Shown: positions 27,160-35,480 of the stretch, piece by piece | How the letters are laid out: every line of letters starts with the position of its first letter | How positions within the stretch are numbered: the first letter of the stretch is position 1 | Assembly: GCA_035492455.1 (NCBI GenBank) | Contig: DATJJE010000012.1 | Coordinates: forward strand, 10,178-74,177 | DNA: 64,000 nt | DNA from: Gp6-AA40 sp035492455 | GTDB taxonomy: Bacteria > Acidobacteriota > Vicinamibacteria > Vicinamibacterales > UBA2999 | Reading direction: 5' to 3' | Notes under the pieces: generated by a model | The model's database searches: none | Seen by the model: only the letters and a program-made list of their open reading frames with translations | Told to the model about the DNA's origin: nothing | Made by a program: the position numbers and the translations under genes

Positions 27160-27579
27160 ATGCGGAAGGTCATTGCGCTGATCGTCCTCGCGCTGACGCT
27201 GCCGCTCGCGGCGCAGAGCGAAGTGCGTTACAAAGTGCGGCTCGCGCCGGTGCCGATGGACGTTGCCATGCGCAGCACGATTGCAGGCACCGGCTCCGCG
27301 ATGGCCGTTCTCAAGGGATCGATGCTGACGGTGACAGGCAAGTTCGAGGGATTGCGATCGCCAGCCACCGCAGCGCGCGTGTACATGGGGCCGGCGATGG
27401 GCCTGCGCGGGATGCCGTTTGCCGATTTGATGATCTCGAAGGCCACCGACGGGACCATTTCAGGTTCGGTCACGTTGACCACCGATCAGGTGCGGGCTCT
27501 GGACAAGCAGCGTATCTACCTGCAGATCGCCAGCGAAAGAGCTCCGGACGGAAATTTGTGGGGTTGGTTCGTCCGCTGA
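27160..27579 (+). CDS. Small exported CHRD-domain protein
   Basis: 139 residues: signal peptide (VIALIVLALTLPLAAQ), then a beta-rich domain with GTGSAMAVLKGSMLTVTGKF, AARVYMGPAMG and the terminal APDGNLWGWFVR, which match the CHRD domain (chordin-derived, found in many bacterial secreted proteins). The function in bacteria is unknown. The gene lies 13 nt before the quinoprotein gene and probably shares its transcript. A TAGAAT box is at 27113-27118. Confidence 0.75.
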   Translation: MRKVIALIVLALTLPLAAQSEVRYKVRLAPVPMDVAMRSTIAGTGSAMAVLKGSMLTVTGKFEGLRSPATAARVYMGPAMGLRGMPFADLMISKATDGTISGSVTLTTDQVRALDKQRIYLQIASERAPDGNLWGWFVR

Positions 27580-27592
27580 TCGAGGAGGACCG

Positions 27593-29719
27593 ATGTACGA
27601 ATTGGTGAAACGACTCGTTCCGATCGGTATCGTGCTCGCTCTGGTCGGCACGATGAAGGTTTCCGGCCAGCAGCAGGCGGCGCCGTTCACGGCCGAGCAG
27701 GCAACGGCCGGTGCGGCGGCCTACCAGGCGAACTGCGCGATGTGCCATCAGCCGGATCTCAAGGGGCAGGGCACCGCACCTGCGCTCGCCGGCGGTGAAT
27801 TCATCGGCGGCTGGGGCACGCGGACGACGCGCGACCTCGTCACATTCATTCAACTGACGATGCCGCCAGCGAGTCCAGGCTCGCTCGGCGCGGATGCGTA
27901 CGCCAATATCGCGGCGTTCATCCTGCAATCGAACGGCGCGCGCGCCGGCACGCAGACGTTGAGCGAGAACGTGCGCGTACCGATCGCGTCGATCGCAACC
28001 GGACAGGCAGCCGCTGCCGGTCAGGCCGCCGGCGGTCGGACTGCCGCACCGGCTGCGCCGGCGAAGCCGCAGGGTGTCACCGTCGCCGGCGAGGTGAAGA
28101 ACTTCGTGCCGGTGACCGATGTGATGTTGCGCAACCCCGATCCCGGCGACTGGCTGATGCTCCGGCGCGATTACCGCGCCTCGAACTACAGCCCGCTGAA
28201 CCAGATCACGACCGGCAACGTGAAGAACCTGCGGCTGGTGTGGACGTGGGCGATGAATGAAGGCGGCACCAACCAGCCCGCACCCATCGTTCACAACGGC
28301 GTCGTCTATGTGAACAACGCCGGCAACACAATGCAGGCGCTCGACGCGAAGACCGGTGAGTTGATCTGGGAGAACAAGTACGGCACCAACGCCGGCGCCG
28401 CCGCAATGCGCGGCATCGCCATCTACGACGACAAGGTCTTTGCCGCGACCGACGATGCGCATCTGGTCGCCCTGGATGCGCGCACCGGCAAAACGGTGTG
28501 GGAGACAGTCATCGGCGATCGATCGAAAGGTAATTACGGCGCCAGCAGCGGTCCGCTCGTGGCCAAGGGGAAAGTGATTCAGGGCCTGCGCAACTGTGAA
28601 ACGTACCGCGAGGAGAAGTGCTTCATCAGCGCGTATGACGCGGCCACCGGAAAGCTGGTGTGGAAGTTCGAAACCATCGCGCGCTCCAACGAGCCGGGCG
28701 GCGACACGTGGGGCAAGCTTCCCGACCTGTTCCGCGCCGGCACCGAGTCGTGGATCACGGGTTCGTACGATCCGGCGCTGAACCTGACGTACTGGGGCAC
28801 CGCGCAGGCGAAGCCATGGATGGCGGTCAGCCGCGGCATGTCGATGGATGACGATGCGCTTTACTCGAGCTCGACGCTCGCGCTCGACGTCGACACCGGA
28901 AAACTGGCGTGGCACTTCCAGCACGCGCCGGCCGAAGCGCTCGACCTCGATGTCGTCTTCGAACGCGTCCTTGTCGACGACGGAAATCAGTCTGTCGTGT
29001 TCACCGTTGGCAAAGACGGCGTGCTCTGGAAGCTCGATCGCAAGACCGGCAAGTATCTGGGTCACAAGGAAACGCTGTTCCAGAACGTCTGGGCGGCATT
29101 CAACGAGAGGACCGGACGTCCGCAGTACCGGCTCGACATCATGGAGCAGCAGCTCGGGCAATGGGTGCAGGGATGCCCGAGCACCGAAGGCGGACATAAC
29201 TGGCCGGCCTCGACGTATCACGCCGGTGTGAAAGCGCTGATCATTCCGCTGAGCCAGAGCTGTCTCGAGATGAACGGTCAGAAGATCGAGCTGAAGGAAG
29301 GCGGCGGCAGCGGCGGCGGCGCGGCGCGCCGCTTCTTCGAGATGCCCGGCAGCGACGGCAAGATCGGCAAGCTCGCCGCGTTTGACGTGGCGACGATGCA
29401 GGAGAAGTGGTCATATACGCAACGCGCGCCGTTCCTCACGGCTGCCGTATCAACGGCTGGCGGTCTTGTATTCATCGGCGACGTCGATCGGCGGTTCCAT
29501 GCGCTGGACGTGAAGACCGGTACGGTGCTGTGGGAAACGCGCCTGGGCACGTCGGTGCAGGGCTTCCCCGTGACGTTCAGTGTGGACGGAAAACAGTACA
29601 TTGCGGTGACAACCGGCAATGGCGGCGGCAGCCCCCGCAACGTGCCCGCGACGATCGCTCCCGAGATCCATTCGCCTGCGACCGGGAACGCTCTCTACGT
29701 CTTCGCGCTCCCGGACTAG
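27593..29719 (+). CDS. Cytochrome c-fused PQQ-type quinoprotein dehydrogenase
   Basis: 708 residues. Signal peptide, an N-terminal haem-c domain (CAMCHQ near residue 48), a Gly/Ala-rich linker, then an eight-bladed PQQ propeller from about residue 180 (DWLMLRRDYRASNYSPLNQI; SYDPALNLTYWGTAQAKPW; GGHNWPASTYH). This is the acidobacterial 'PQQ-binding-like propeller' alcohol/sugar dehydrogenase type. The cytochrome is N-terminal rather than C-terminal as in proteobacterial quinohaemoproteins. A GGSGGG linker near residue 565 is unusual. A strong GAGGAGG site precedes ATG 27593. Confidence 0.87.
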   Translation: MYELVKRLVPIGIVLALVGTMKVSGQQQAAPFTAEQATAGAAAYQANCAMCHQPDLKGQGTAPALAGGEFIGGWGTRTTRDLVTFIQLTMPPASPGSLGADAYANIAAFILQSNGARAGTQTLSENVRVPIASIATGQAAAAGQAAGGRTAAPAAPAKPQGVTVAGEVKNFVPVTDVMLRNPDPGDWLMLRRDYRASNYSPLNQITTGNVKNLRLVWTWAMNEGGTNQPAPIVHNGVVYVNNAGNTMQALDAKTGELIWENKYGTNAGAAAMRGIAIYDDKVFAATDDAHLVALDARTGKTVWETVIGDRSKGNYGASSGPLVAKGKVIQGLRNCETYREEKCFISAYDAATGKLVWKFETIARSNEPGGDTWGKLPDLFRAGTESWITGSYDPALNLTYWGTAQAKPWMAVSRGMSMDDDALYSSSTLALDVDTGKLAWHFQHAPAEALDLDVVFERVLVDDGNQSVVFTVGKDGVLWKLDRKTGKYLGHKETLFQNVWAAFNERTGRPQYRLDIMEQQLGQWVQGCPSTEGGHNWPASTYHAGVKALIIPLSQSCLEMNGQKIELKEGGGSGGGAARRFFEMPGSDGKIGKLAAFDVATMQEKWSYTQRAPFLTAAVSTAGGLVFIGDVDRRFHALDVKTGTVLWETRLGTSVQGFPVTFSVDGKQYIAVTTGNGGGSPRNVPATIAPEIHSPATGNALYVFALPD

Positions 29720-29762
29720 CCGTCCACAGACCCGACGAGAACGGTGGCGCAGGTAGGGGTTA

Positions 29763-29843
29763 GGTGGTTCGATGATTCAGTGGTGCGATGGTTCGAGGTT
29801 CGTGGTCGGGCGAATCACCGCACCCGCGAACTCTCGAACCACC
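29763..29843. terminator. Inverted repeat between convergent genes (GGTTCGA/GGTGCGA units)
   Basis: GGTGGTTCGA (about 29763-29772) is mirrored by TCGAACCACC (about 29834-29843), with inner GTTCGAGGTTCG against CGAACTCTCGAAC. There is no T-tract. It sits between the 3' ends of the quinoprotein gene and an opposing gene, so it is a candidate bidirectional transcription barrier. Confidence 0.5.
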
Positions 29844-29851
29844 AGTAGCCG

Positions 29852-30673
29852 TCAGTTCGTCGCCCTGGCCGCTGCCGCTCCCGTCGGCAGGCCGTAGCTC
29901 AACTCGGGAATGAACCGATACACCTCGTTTTCAATCGGCGTGGCCAGCGTAGCGTTGCGCCGTGCTCCGATCTTGTTCTGCTGCTCCTGGCTGAGACCCG
30001 CTTGCTGGAGCAAGGCTGGTCTGTCGATGTCTGCGTACTTGTCGAGCAGCCGCACCATCACGCGCTGTCCGCCAGGGCCCCCAGCGTTCAGAGTCCACAC
30101 CCAATAGTCCTTGACGCCGGCCTTCCTGTAGTTCGGCAGGTAGTCCTCCCTCATGCTCGCGAGAAATTCGCCCCCTTTGCCCGGAAGCACGCTCGCGACC
30201 TGCACCAGCTGCAGCTGCGGCATTGCCGTGAGATTGCTCATTAGGCTCGCATCCTGCTCGAGCGTGTAAATCTCCGCACGCTGACTGAGAATGGTCGCGC
30301 GCAGCTTCGCGTTGTAGTTTGCATTGGCCTCCGCGCTGATGGCGCGCGTGATGAATCCAGGCATATCGAGCTGCGCGTTGTTGGCCAGCGGAATGATCGT
30401 CAGGCGCGTGAAGCCCTGACCCGTTGCGCCGTTGGCCAGCGTGTGCCGCCACGGAAGCCCTGTTTTCTTCTGCGCCGGAATCATCTCGTTCTTCTGCAGG
30501 TCCTCCCACACCGTCAACATGTCGGCCTTGAGCTGGATGGTGGTGACCTGGATGCGAACAGGCGGCGGTTGCGGCGCCTGGGCCCGACTGAAGTTGGCGA
30601 GCCCCGCCACGGCAATGATCATCGCCACGACTACAACTGTGAGCGCCTGGGGTCCAGTGATCCTCTTCAGCAT
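29852..30673 (-). CDS. Exported protein of unknown function
   Basis: 273 residues with a signal anchor or peptide (ALTVVVVAMIIAVAGLANFSRA). The rest looks soluble and alpha/beta, with VWEDLQKNEMIPAQKKTGLPWRH and a later repeat-like segment QLVQVASVLPGKGGEFLASMRED. This could be a dimeric alpha/beta-barrel (NIPSNAP/EthD-like) arrangement with two halves. No catalytic motif is evident. It is a monocistronic gene with a recognisable sigma-70 promoter and a leader of roughly 100 nt. Confidence 0.65.
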   Translation of the reverse strand: MLKRITGPQALTVVVVAMIIAVAGLANFSRAQAPQPPPVRIQVTTIQLKADMLTVWEDLQKNEMIPAQKKTGLPWRHTLANGATGQGFTRLTIIPLANNAQLDMPGFITRAISAEANANYNAKLRATILSQRAEIYTLEQDASLMSNLTAMPQLQLVQVASVLPGKGGEFLASMREDYLPNYRKAGVKDYWVWTLNAGGPGGQRVMVRLLDKYADIDRPALLQQAGLSQEQQNKIGARRNATLATPIENEVYRFIPELSYGLPTGAAAARATN

Positions 30674-30777
30674 GACGGACTCCTTTCGCGCAGCTCGCGG
30701 ACGACAGCGCGTCCCGATCGCGTTGGCGCACGCGGGGAGCCGAAATCGAAAAATCGGTTTGGGACCGAGAGGTCGCT

Positions 30778-30805
30778 ACGATACGCCTGGCAATCGCCGT
30801 GTCAA
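30778..30805 (-). promoter_or_regulatory. Sigma-70 type promoter, TTGACA-16-TATCGT
   Basis: On the minus strand, TTGACA (30805-30800) and TATCGT (30783-30778) are 16 nt apart. The expected start near 30771 gives a leader of about 98 nt to ATG 30673. It is the best consensus -35 seen in the window. Confidence 0.65.
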
Positions 30806-30814
30806 GCGATCTGT

Positions 30815-31606
30815 CTATTTGCCACCGATCGCACCCATCGCACCTACCGGGATTGCCGTCCAGCGGATCGCGCCGACCAGCTGCCGTTGAAACCGCGGAT
30901 CGCTCCACGTTTCGGAAAAATGACCGAGCGCGTTGTAGTACGCGCGTCCGGCTCCGAACGACTGCGCCCAGGCCAGGGGATAGTCACCCGCCGCGCCGAC
31001 GGATGCGGCATCGAGGCGCAGCAGCACCTGTGCGCGGCCGCGCGGGTTCTCCTGAAACGTGTAGAACTCCTCGAGCAGCGAAAATCGATCGCCGACGCCT
31101 GCAGCGGCGGGATGTGACGGGTCTTCGACGACAACGGTACCCTGCTGCGTCCACGGATGGTCGCGGAAGTACGCACCAACCAGACGTCCGTAGTCCGGCC
31201 ACTCGTACAACGTGTCGGCTGCGCTGTGCACACCGATGAAGCCGTGGCCGCCCATCACGAAGTCGAGCAGTGCGGTCCTCTGCGCGGGCGACAGCGGCAG
31301 CTCGCCGCTCGTCAACGCGAACATCACGACGTCGTAGGCGCGGAGATTATCGGCCGCGAGCGCCGACAGGTCTTCGGTTGCCGTTACCGAGAACTCACCG
31401 GTCGATGCCGCGAGACCGGCCATTGCCTGACGCGCCGCCGGGATCGACTCGTGCCGGAACGCTGCCGTCGTCGTCAGCATCAGCACGCGCGTCGTGGCAC
31501 GGCCGGACGGCACGACCGACGTGGGAGAAGTCGATAGCGTGTTCGCAGAACAGCCGATGGCGGCGGGGAGCGTGAGAACGATCAGCGCGCGGCGAGCGCG
31601 CGTCAT
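30815..31606 (-). CDS. ThuA-like lipoprotein (trehalose-utilisation fold)
   Basis: 263 residues from ATG 31606. Lipobox LPAAIGC, so the mature protein is probably membrane-anchored. The ThuA core is recognisable: VLMLTTTAAFRHESIP at the start, FVMGGHGFIGVHSAADTLYEWPDYGRLVG in the middle and the end with GRAYYNALGHFSETWSDPRFQRQL. ThuA is a glutamine-amidotransferase-like fold tied to disaccharide metabolism, and its exact reaction is unsettled. The start shares one base with the previous stop (TGATG). Confidence 0.9.
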   Translation of the reverse strand: MTRARRALIVLTLPAAIGCSANTLSTSPTSVVPSGRATTRVLMLTTTAAFRHESIPAARQAMAGLAASTGEFSVTATEDLSALAADNLRAYDVVMFALTSGELPLSPAQRTALLDFVMGGHGFIGVHSAADTLYEWPDYGRLVGAYFRDHPWTQQGTVVVEDPSHPAAAGVGDRFSLLEEFYTFQENPRGRAQVLLRLDAASVGAAGDYPLAWAQSFGAGRAYYNALGHFSETWSDPRFQRQLVGAIRWTAIPVGAMGAIGGK

Positions 31607-32502
31607 CACAGCACGCGGGCGGCGCGCATCACGGCTTCGGATTTCCTGCGAATCTCCTGCGCGACCTCGTACGGATCGCCTTGCTGGAACTTCGGGAGGA
31701 ACAGCTCCACCGACAGCGGCCCCGCGTAGCCTTTGTCGGACAGCTTGCGGAGGATTGTCGTCAGCGGACTGATGCCGTCGCCCGGGATGATGCGCGTCGT
31801 GTTGTCGAGCAGTTCGCGCGGCATGTCGGGCACGTCCTGGAAATGCACGTGGCCGATCTCGCCGGGACGGATTAGATCGAGGTCCTCGAGCTTGTTGTTG
31901 CCGGACCAGAAGTGATAGCAGTCGAGCAGCGGCTTCACACTCGGGTGCGCCGCCGCGCGCGTCACCTGCAGCATGGTCCGCAGCGTCGAGATGAACGCCG
32001 ATCCGCGCGTGAACTCCGCCGTCATGCGCATGTCGTACTGCTTGACGACGTCGCCGGCGGAGCGCATGTTGTCGGCGCCGGTCTTGTAGTCGTCCTCGGC
32101 GAACTTCTGCATGCCGCCGACAGGCGCGTAGATGTGCTTGAGTCCGAGCTCGGCGAACTGCTCGCATCGTTTCTTCAGGTTCTCGAGCGCCGTGGCGTGA
32201 TTCGGGTTCGGCTCCCACAACCCGGCGACGCCGCACGCCGCCGATACAGGCGTCAACCCGTTGTCGGTCAGTAAACGTTTGGCTGCGGCGAGCGATTCAG
32301 TCTTGAGGTACTCATCGAGCAGCGCCGCGGTGATCTCCACGTTTTTGATTCCGGCGCGCGCCCACCCCTCGAGCGATTTGCGATAGCCCGACGCGGCGGA
32401 TGTGTTCTGGTGAATGGCGAGCGACATCTTCGTGGCGGCGGACGCACGGGTAGCGACCATCATCGCTACCGGCGTTACGATCATCTCTCGCCTGGACAGC
32501 AC
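31606..32502 (-). CDS. Exported sugar-phosphate isomerase/epimerase-fold (xylose-isomerase-like TIM barrel) protein
   Basis: 298 residues. The N-terminus is a signal-like stretch (MIVTPVAMMVATRASA), then an AP-endonuclease-2/xylose-isomerase TIM barrel: GWARAGIKNVEITAALLDEY, GLKHIYAPVGG, PLLDCYHFWSGNN, IGHVHFQDVPDMP and GPLSVELFLPKF contain the Glu/Asp/His ligands expected at strand ends. These enzymes usually isomerise or epimerise keto-sugars. Export is less usual and suggests periplasmic sugar processing. It is tightly coupled to ThuA and the lipocalin-like gene. Confidence 0.85.
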   Translation of the reverse strand: MLSRREMIVTPVAMMVATRASAATKMSLAIHQNTSAASGYRKSLEGWARAGIKNVEITAALLDEYLKTESLAAAKRLLTDNGLTPVSAACGVAGLWEPNPNHATALENLKKRCEQFAELGLKHIYAPVGGMQKFAEDDYKTGADNMRSAGDVVKQYDMRMTAEFTRGSAFISTLRTMLQVTRAAAHPSVKPLLDCYHFWSGNNKLEDLDLIRPGEIGHVHFQDVPDMPRELLDNTTRIIPGDGISPLTTILRKLSDKGYAGPLSVELFLPKFQQGDPYEVAQEIRRKSEAVMRAARVL

Positions 32503-32922
32503 CTATTCAAGCCTGGTCAGCTTCAGCGTCGCGCCCGACGGCTTCTGAGTGAGCGTAAGCGCATTGCCGCTGATGGTGAACTCGTACTGATTGCCGGCGC
32601 CGCCAATGGCGAACTTGCTCTTGGCCATCATGGCTTTCGTGGCGAGCATGTTGCCGGTGACGGTGTAGGTGCCTGAGTTCAAGTACAGCGTGTTGAACAC
32701 TGCGACTTTCTGCGCGTCGGTGGCCTTGTCGTTGGAAGGATAGTCAGGCAGCGGTTCGCCCTGCACACGCGAGAAGCTGTAATGCTGCTTGGTGAAGATG
32801 TAGAGGCCTGGCTGCGCGCCGTCCACTTTCCACGCGCCCATCAATGGATTTGCCGGAGCGGACTGGCCAGAAACGGTCACGGCGGCGACAACGACCGCCA
32901 ACAGCGTCATCACGTATCTCAT
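32503..32922 (-). CDS. Exported lipocalin-like protein
   Basis: 139 residues from ATG 32922 (GGGAGA site upstream; ATGA overlap with the aldolase gene). Signal peptide (TLLAVVVAAVTVSGQ), then LMGAWKVDG and GLYIFTKQHYSFSRV, which open a lipocalin-like beta-barrel, and a closing YEFTISGNALTLTQ. It probably binds a small ligand. An alternative start 13 codons upstream reads into the aldolase end and is unlikely. Confidence 0.75.
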   Translation of the reverse strand: MRYVMTLLAVVVAAVTVSGQSAPANPLMGAWKVDGAQPGLYIFTKQHYSFSRVQGEPLPDYPSNDKATDAQKVAVFNTLYLNSGTYTVTGNMLATKAMMAKSKFAIGGAGNQYEFTISGNALTLTQKPSGATLKLTRLE

Positions 32923-33752
32923 CGCTTTTCTCCCATTGCCTTCGCTTTCCAGATTGGCCAACTGCGCGGGTAGTAGCCCGGCGTTCCCATCGGTGCCGCC
33001 GGCTGCGGGCTTACTCCGCCCGCCTCGACGTCGGCCGGCGTGAGATAGCTGATTTTGCCGCCGAGCGCAATCGCCTGCGCCTGCACGCGCGCGTTCACGT
33101 CGAGAAAGATTGCGTTGCTGACAGCGTCAGGAATCGTGACGCCGACGATCGCCGCACCGTGGCCGCGCATCAGCGCCACGGTCCTGTTGCCGAGCATCTG
33201 CGCGAGCGAGGCGCCGGCTTTGTTGTTGTCGACGAGCATCCCAACCTGCCCCGGCACGGTTCTGATGTCCCACACCGGCGCGCCCGCAAGAAGGAAAGGC
33301 GCCATGTGATACATCGGCCGGAGCGCGACGGAGCTGTCCGTGAATGGCAGCACGGATGGCATGTGCGAGTGCACGACCGACTGCACATCGGGACGCGCTT
33401 TGTAGATCGAGGCGTGAATGAAACGCTCGCGCACGCCGGTCGGCGCCTTCGCATCCACCGCTTTGCCATCCAGGTCGTACTCGACGAGATCGTTGGCTGT
33501 CACGAGACCGGGGGCGAGATCTCTGGCCATGAAGAAATGATCGGGGTGCTGCAGGCTGCGCGCGCTGACGTGGCCCAGGCCGTCAAGAATGTTTTCGTTC
33601 GCCAGGATCCGGTTGGCGACGACGAGGTCGTCGAGAAGGGTGCCGTTGCCCGGCACCGGTGCGGGCCTGGCGCTTTGGCCTGCCGTAACGGCCGCCAGCG
33701 CGACACCTGCCACGAACACGATGACTACACGCCAACCGCTGGTGATCCGCAT
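32919..33752 (-). CDS. Exported class II aldolase/adducin-family protein
   Basis: 277 residues. A signal peptide (VVIVFVAGVALAAVTAG) precedes a class II aldolase domain: ILDGLGHVSARS, HSHMPSVLPF (zinc His pair) and MRGHGAAIVGVTI (third His). The acidic residue region around EYDLDG is also typical. The family includes fuculose- and ribulose-phosphate aldolases, which are cytoplasmic and phosphate-dependent. The signal peptide here implies another, unphosphorylated substrate (inference). It starts 8 nt after the GlcG-like gene. Confidence 0.87.
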   Translation of the reverse strand: MRITSGWRVVIVFVAGVALAAVTAGQSARPAPVPGNGTLLDDLVVANRILANENILDGLGHVSARSLQHPDHFFMARDLAPGLVTANDLVEYDLDGKAVDAKAPTGVRERFIHASIYKARPDVQSVVHSHMPSVLPFTDSSVALRPMYHMAPFLLAGAPVWDIRTVPGQVGMLVDNNKAGASLAQMLGNRTVALMRGHGAAIVGVTIPDAVSNAIFLDVNARVQAQAIALGGKISYLTPADVEAGGVSPQPAAPMGTPGYYPRSWPIWKAKAMGEKR

Positions 33753-33760
33753 GTCAACCC

Positions 33761-34255
33761 CTACTTGAGAAGATCCTTCACCTTTGCGATGCCCGCCTTG
33801 GCGCAGGCGTCATCCTGCTCGAGCGTCGAGCCGGCACTTCCGACGGCGCCAATCGTGTCGTTACCGATCTGAATGGGGACGCCGCCGCTCAACGCGAGGA
33901 TGTCCGTCAGATCGCGCTGTGCTTCGCGGCCCGGATCCTCTGCCGTCCGCTTCTGAAACTCCATCGTCGAAACACGGAACATCCGCGCCGTATATGCCTT
34001 GCGGCGCGCCATCTCGGCAGTCTGTCCCGTGGCTTGCTCGTCGCGCAGGATGACGAGGACCTGCGCGGCGCGATCGACCACGGCCACTGACGTGTGATAC
34101 CCCTTCGCCGCACATTCCGCCTGTGCAGCTTCGGCGATCGTCTTCGCGAGGCCGAGAGAAAGGCTCCGCTGCGTCACGATGCCGGTCACGACGCCCTGGC
34201 CGGCGGCATTTCCAACGGAAACGACGACCGCGCAGATTGCAAGACCAAATCTCAT
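33761..34255 (-). CDS. Exported GlcG/HbpS-like (DUF336) protein
   Basis: 164 residues: signal peptide (LAICAVVVSVGNAAG), then LGLAKTIAEAAQAECAAKGYHTSVAVVDRAAQVLVILRD-type opening and GGVPIQIGNDTIGAVGSAGS, both diagnostic of the GlcG/HbpS family (haem-degrading or haem-binding, or glycolate-operon protein). ATG 34255 lies only 8 nt after a TAGTAT box that overlaps the stop codon of the PEP-mutase gene. Confidence 0.87.
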   Translation of the reverse strand: MRFGLAICAVVVSVGNAAGQGVVTGIVTQRSLSLGLAKTIAEAAQAECAAKGYHTSVAVVDRAAQVLVILRDEQATGQTAEMARRKAYTARMFRVSTMEFQKRTAEDPGREAQRDLTDILALSGGVPIQIGNDTIGAVGSAGSTLEQDDACAKAGIAKVKDLLK

Positions 34256-34263
34256 GGGCGGGG

Positions 34264-34272
34264 ATACTAGCA
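34264..34272 (-). promoter_or_regulatory. Extended -10-like box TGCTAGTAT, 8 nt before the GlcG-like start
   Basis: TGCTAGTAT on the minus strand includes the TAG stop of the upstream gene. Transcription would begin at or next to ATG 34255, giving a leaderless mRNA. Chance use of the stop codon is the alternative. Confidence 0.35.
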
Positions 34273-35094
34273 TGCGCCATGACGGCCGATGCCGCTGAAC
34301 AGAGCGTTCAGCTCCGGGACAGGAATGGTGCGTGAAAGCGCAGTGAACGTTCCGTGATCCGCAATCTCCTTTGCGGCCGTGAGAAACGCCGTCCATGCGG
34401 CGCGGGCCAGCGCTCCGCCGACGGAGATGCGACGAACGCCAAGATCGGACAGCTGGCCGACGGTGAAGTAATCGCCGCCAACCAGCACGTTGACGGGTTT
34501 CGGCGTGACGGCGCGCACGATCGCGGATACGTCCGCTGCCGACCGCACACCCGGTGCATAAAGACAATCGGCTCCCGCATCCGCGTATGCAACGAGACGC
34601 TTGATTGTTTCGTCGATGTCAGGTCGTCCGGCGATGAAACCCTCGGAACGGCCTGTCAGCAGCACGCCGGTGCCGCTCTGATCGATGGCGCGCCGCGCCG
34701 CCTTGATGCGCTCGACCGCGAGGTCGAACTCGTAGAGCGGCGCTTGCTTACTGCCGGTGGAATCTTCAATCGACAGGCCGGCGATACCCGTTGCCGCCGC
34801 GGCGCTCACGTTTGCGGCGACCGCTTCCGGCTCTTTGGCGAAGCCATCCTCGAAATCCGCGTTGACCGGCACGTCAACGGATCCAGAAATCGCGCGCAGA
34901 TGCGCCAGCGCCACTTCGAGCGAGATCTCCGTATCCCGCCGACCGACGGACCAGGCGAAGCCGGCGCTGGTGGTCGCGACCGCGCGGAATCCGAGATTGA
35001 CGAGCAGACGCGCGCTGCCGATGTCCCACGGGTTGGGCATCACGAAGCACCCTGACTCGTGAAGACGCCGGTACTCGGCCACCTGCGGTGTCAT
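34267..35094 (-). CDS. Isocitrate lyase/PEP mutase-family enzyme
   Basis: 275 residues. The TIM-barrel signature is complete: FVMPNPWDIGSARLL, VNADFEDGF (the metal-binding DxxDG-like motif), AGLSIEDSTG, LLTGRSEGF, ADCLYAPGV and VNVLVGG. The KKCGH motif of true isocitrate lyase is absent, so it is a phosphonomutase/oxaloacetate-hydrolase-like C-C or P-C lyase. No export signal. It overlaps the YbjQ gene as ATGA. Confidence 0.88.
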   Translation of the reverse strand: MTPQVAEYRRLHESGCFVMPNPWDIGSARLLVNLGFRAVATTSAGFAWSVGRRDTEISLEVALAHLRAISGSVDVPVNADFEDGFAKEPEAVAANVSAAAATGIAGLSIEDSTGSKQAPLYEFDLAVERIKAARRAIDQSGTGVLLTGRSEGFIAGRPDIDETIKRLVAYADAGADCLYAPGVRSAADVSAIVRAVTPKPVNVLVGGDYFTVGQLSDLGVRRISVGGALARAAWTAFLTAAKEIADHGTFTALSRTIPVPELNALFSGIGRHGAC

Positions 35095-35438
35095 CGCGGC
35101 GCCACCGATTCAACGACGACGGCGGTGCCGTAGGCGAGCACCTCGGTGACACCGGCGGACACTTCGTTGGCGTCGTAGCGAACGCCGATCAGCGCGTTGG
35201 CGCCATGCTGTGCGGCGTGTTCGAGCATCAGCCGGAACGCGTCCTCGCGCGCCTTCTCGCACATCTGTGTGAACAGGGTGATGTTGCCGCCCACGAGCGT
35301 CTGCAGCGACGCGCCGAGGGTGCCGACAATGCTGCGCGAGCGCACGACGATGCCGCGCACCACGCCGATGTTCTGGACGATGCGGCAGCCGGGAAGCTCG
35401 AACGCGGTGGTGACGAGCTGCGGATTGATTGCGGTCAT
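35091..35438 (-). CDS. YbjQ/UPF0145 family protein
   Basis: 115 residues from ATG 35438. VTTAFELPGCRIVQNIGVVRGIVVRSRSI and the later GANALIGVRYDANEV are the UPF0145 hallmarks (a pentameric fold annotated as heavy-metal-binding; role unknown). A TAGCAT box lies 8 nt upstream of this ATG, which supports it over the GTG-like codon three residues earlier. Confidence 0.85.
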   Translation of the reverse strand: MTAINPQLVTTAFELPGCRIVQNIGVVRGIVVRSRSIVGTLGASLQTLVGGNITLFTQMCEKAREDAFRLMLEHAAQHGANALIGVRYDANEVSAGVTEVLAYGTAVVVESVAPR

Positions 35439-35446
35439 GGACCGCA

Positions 35447-35452
35447 ATGCTA
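35447..35452 (-). promoter_or_regulatory. -10-like box TAGCAT, 8 nt before the YbjQ start
   Basis: GCGCTAGCAT on the minus strand, then 8 nt to ATG 35438 without any Shine-Dalgarno sequence. Compatible with leaderless transcription. Confidence 0.4.
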
Positions 35453-35480
35453 GCGCACCACGGCGGCAACGCGCGTCAGG

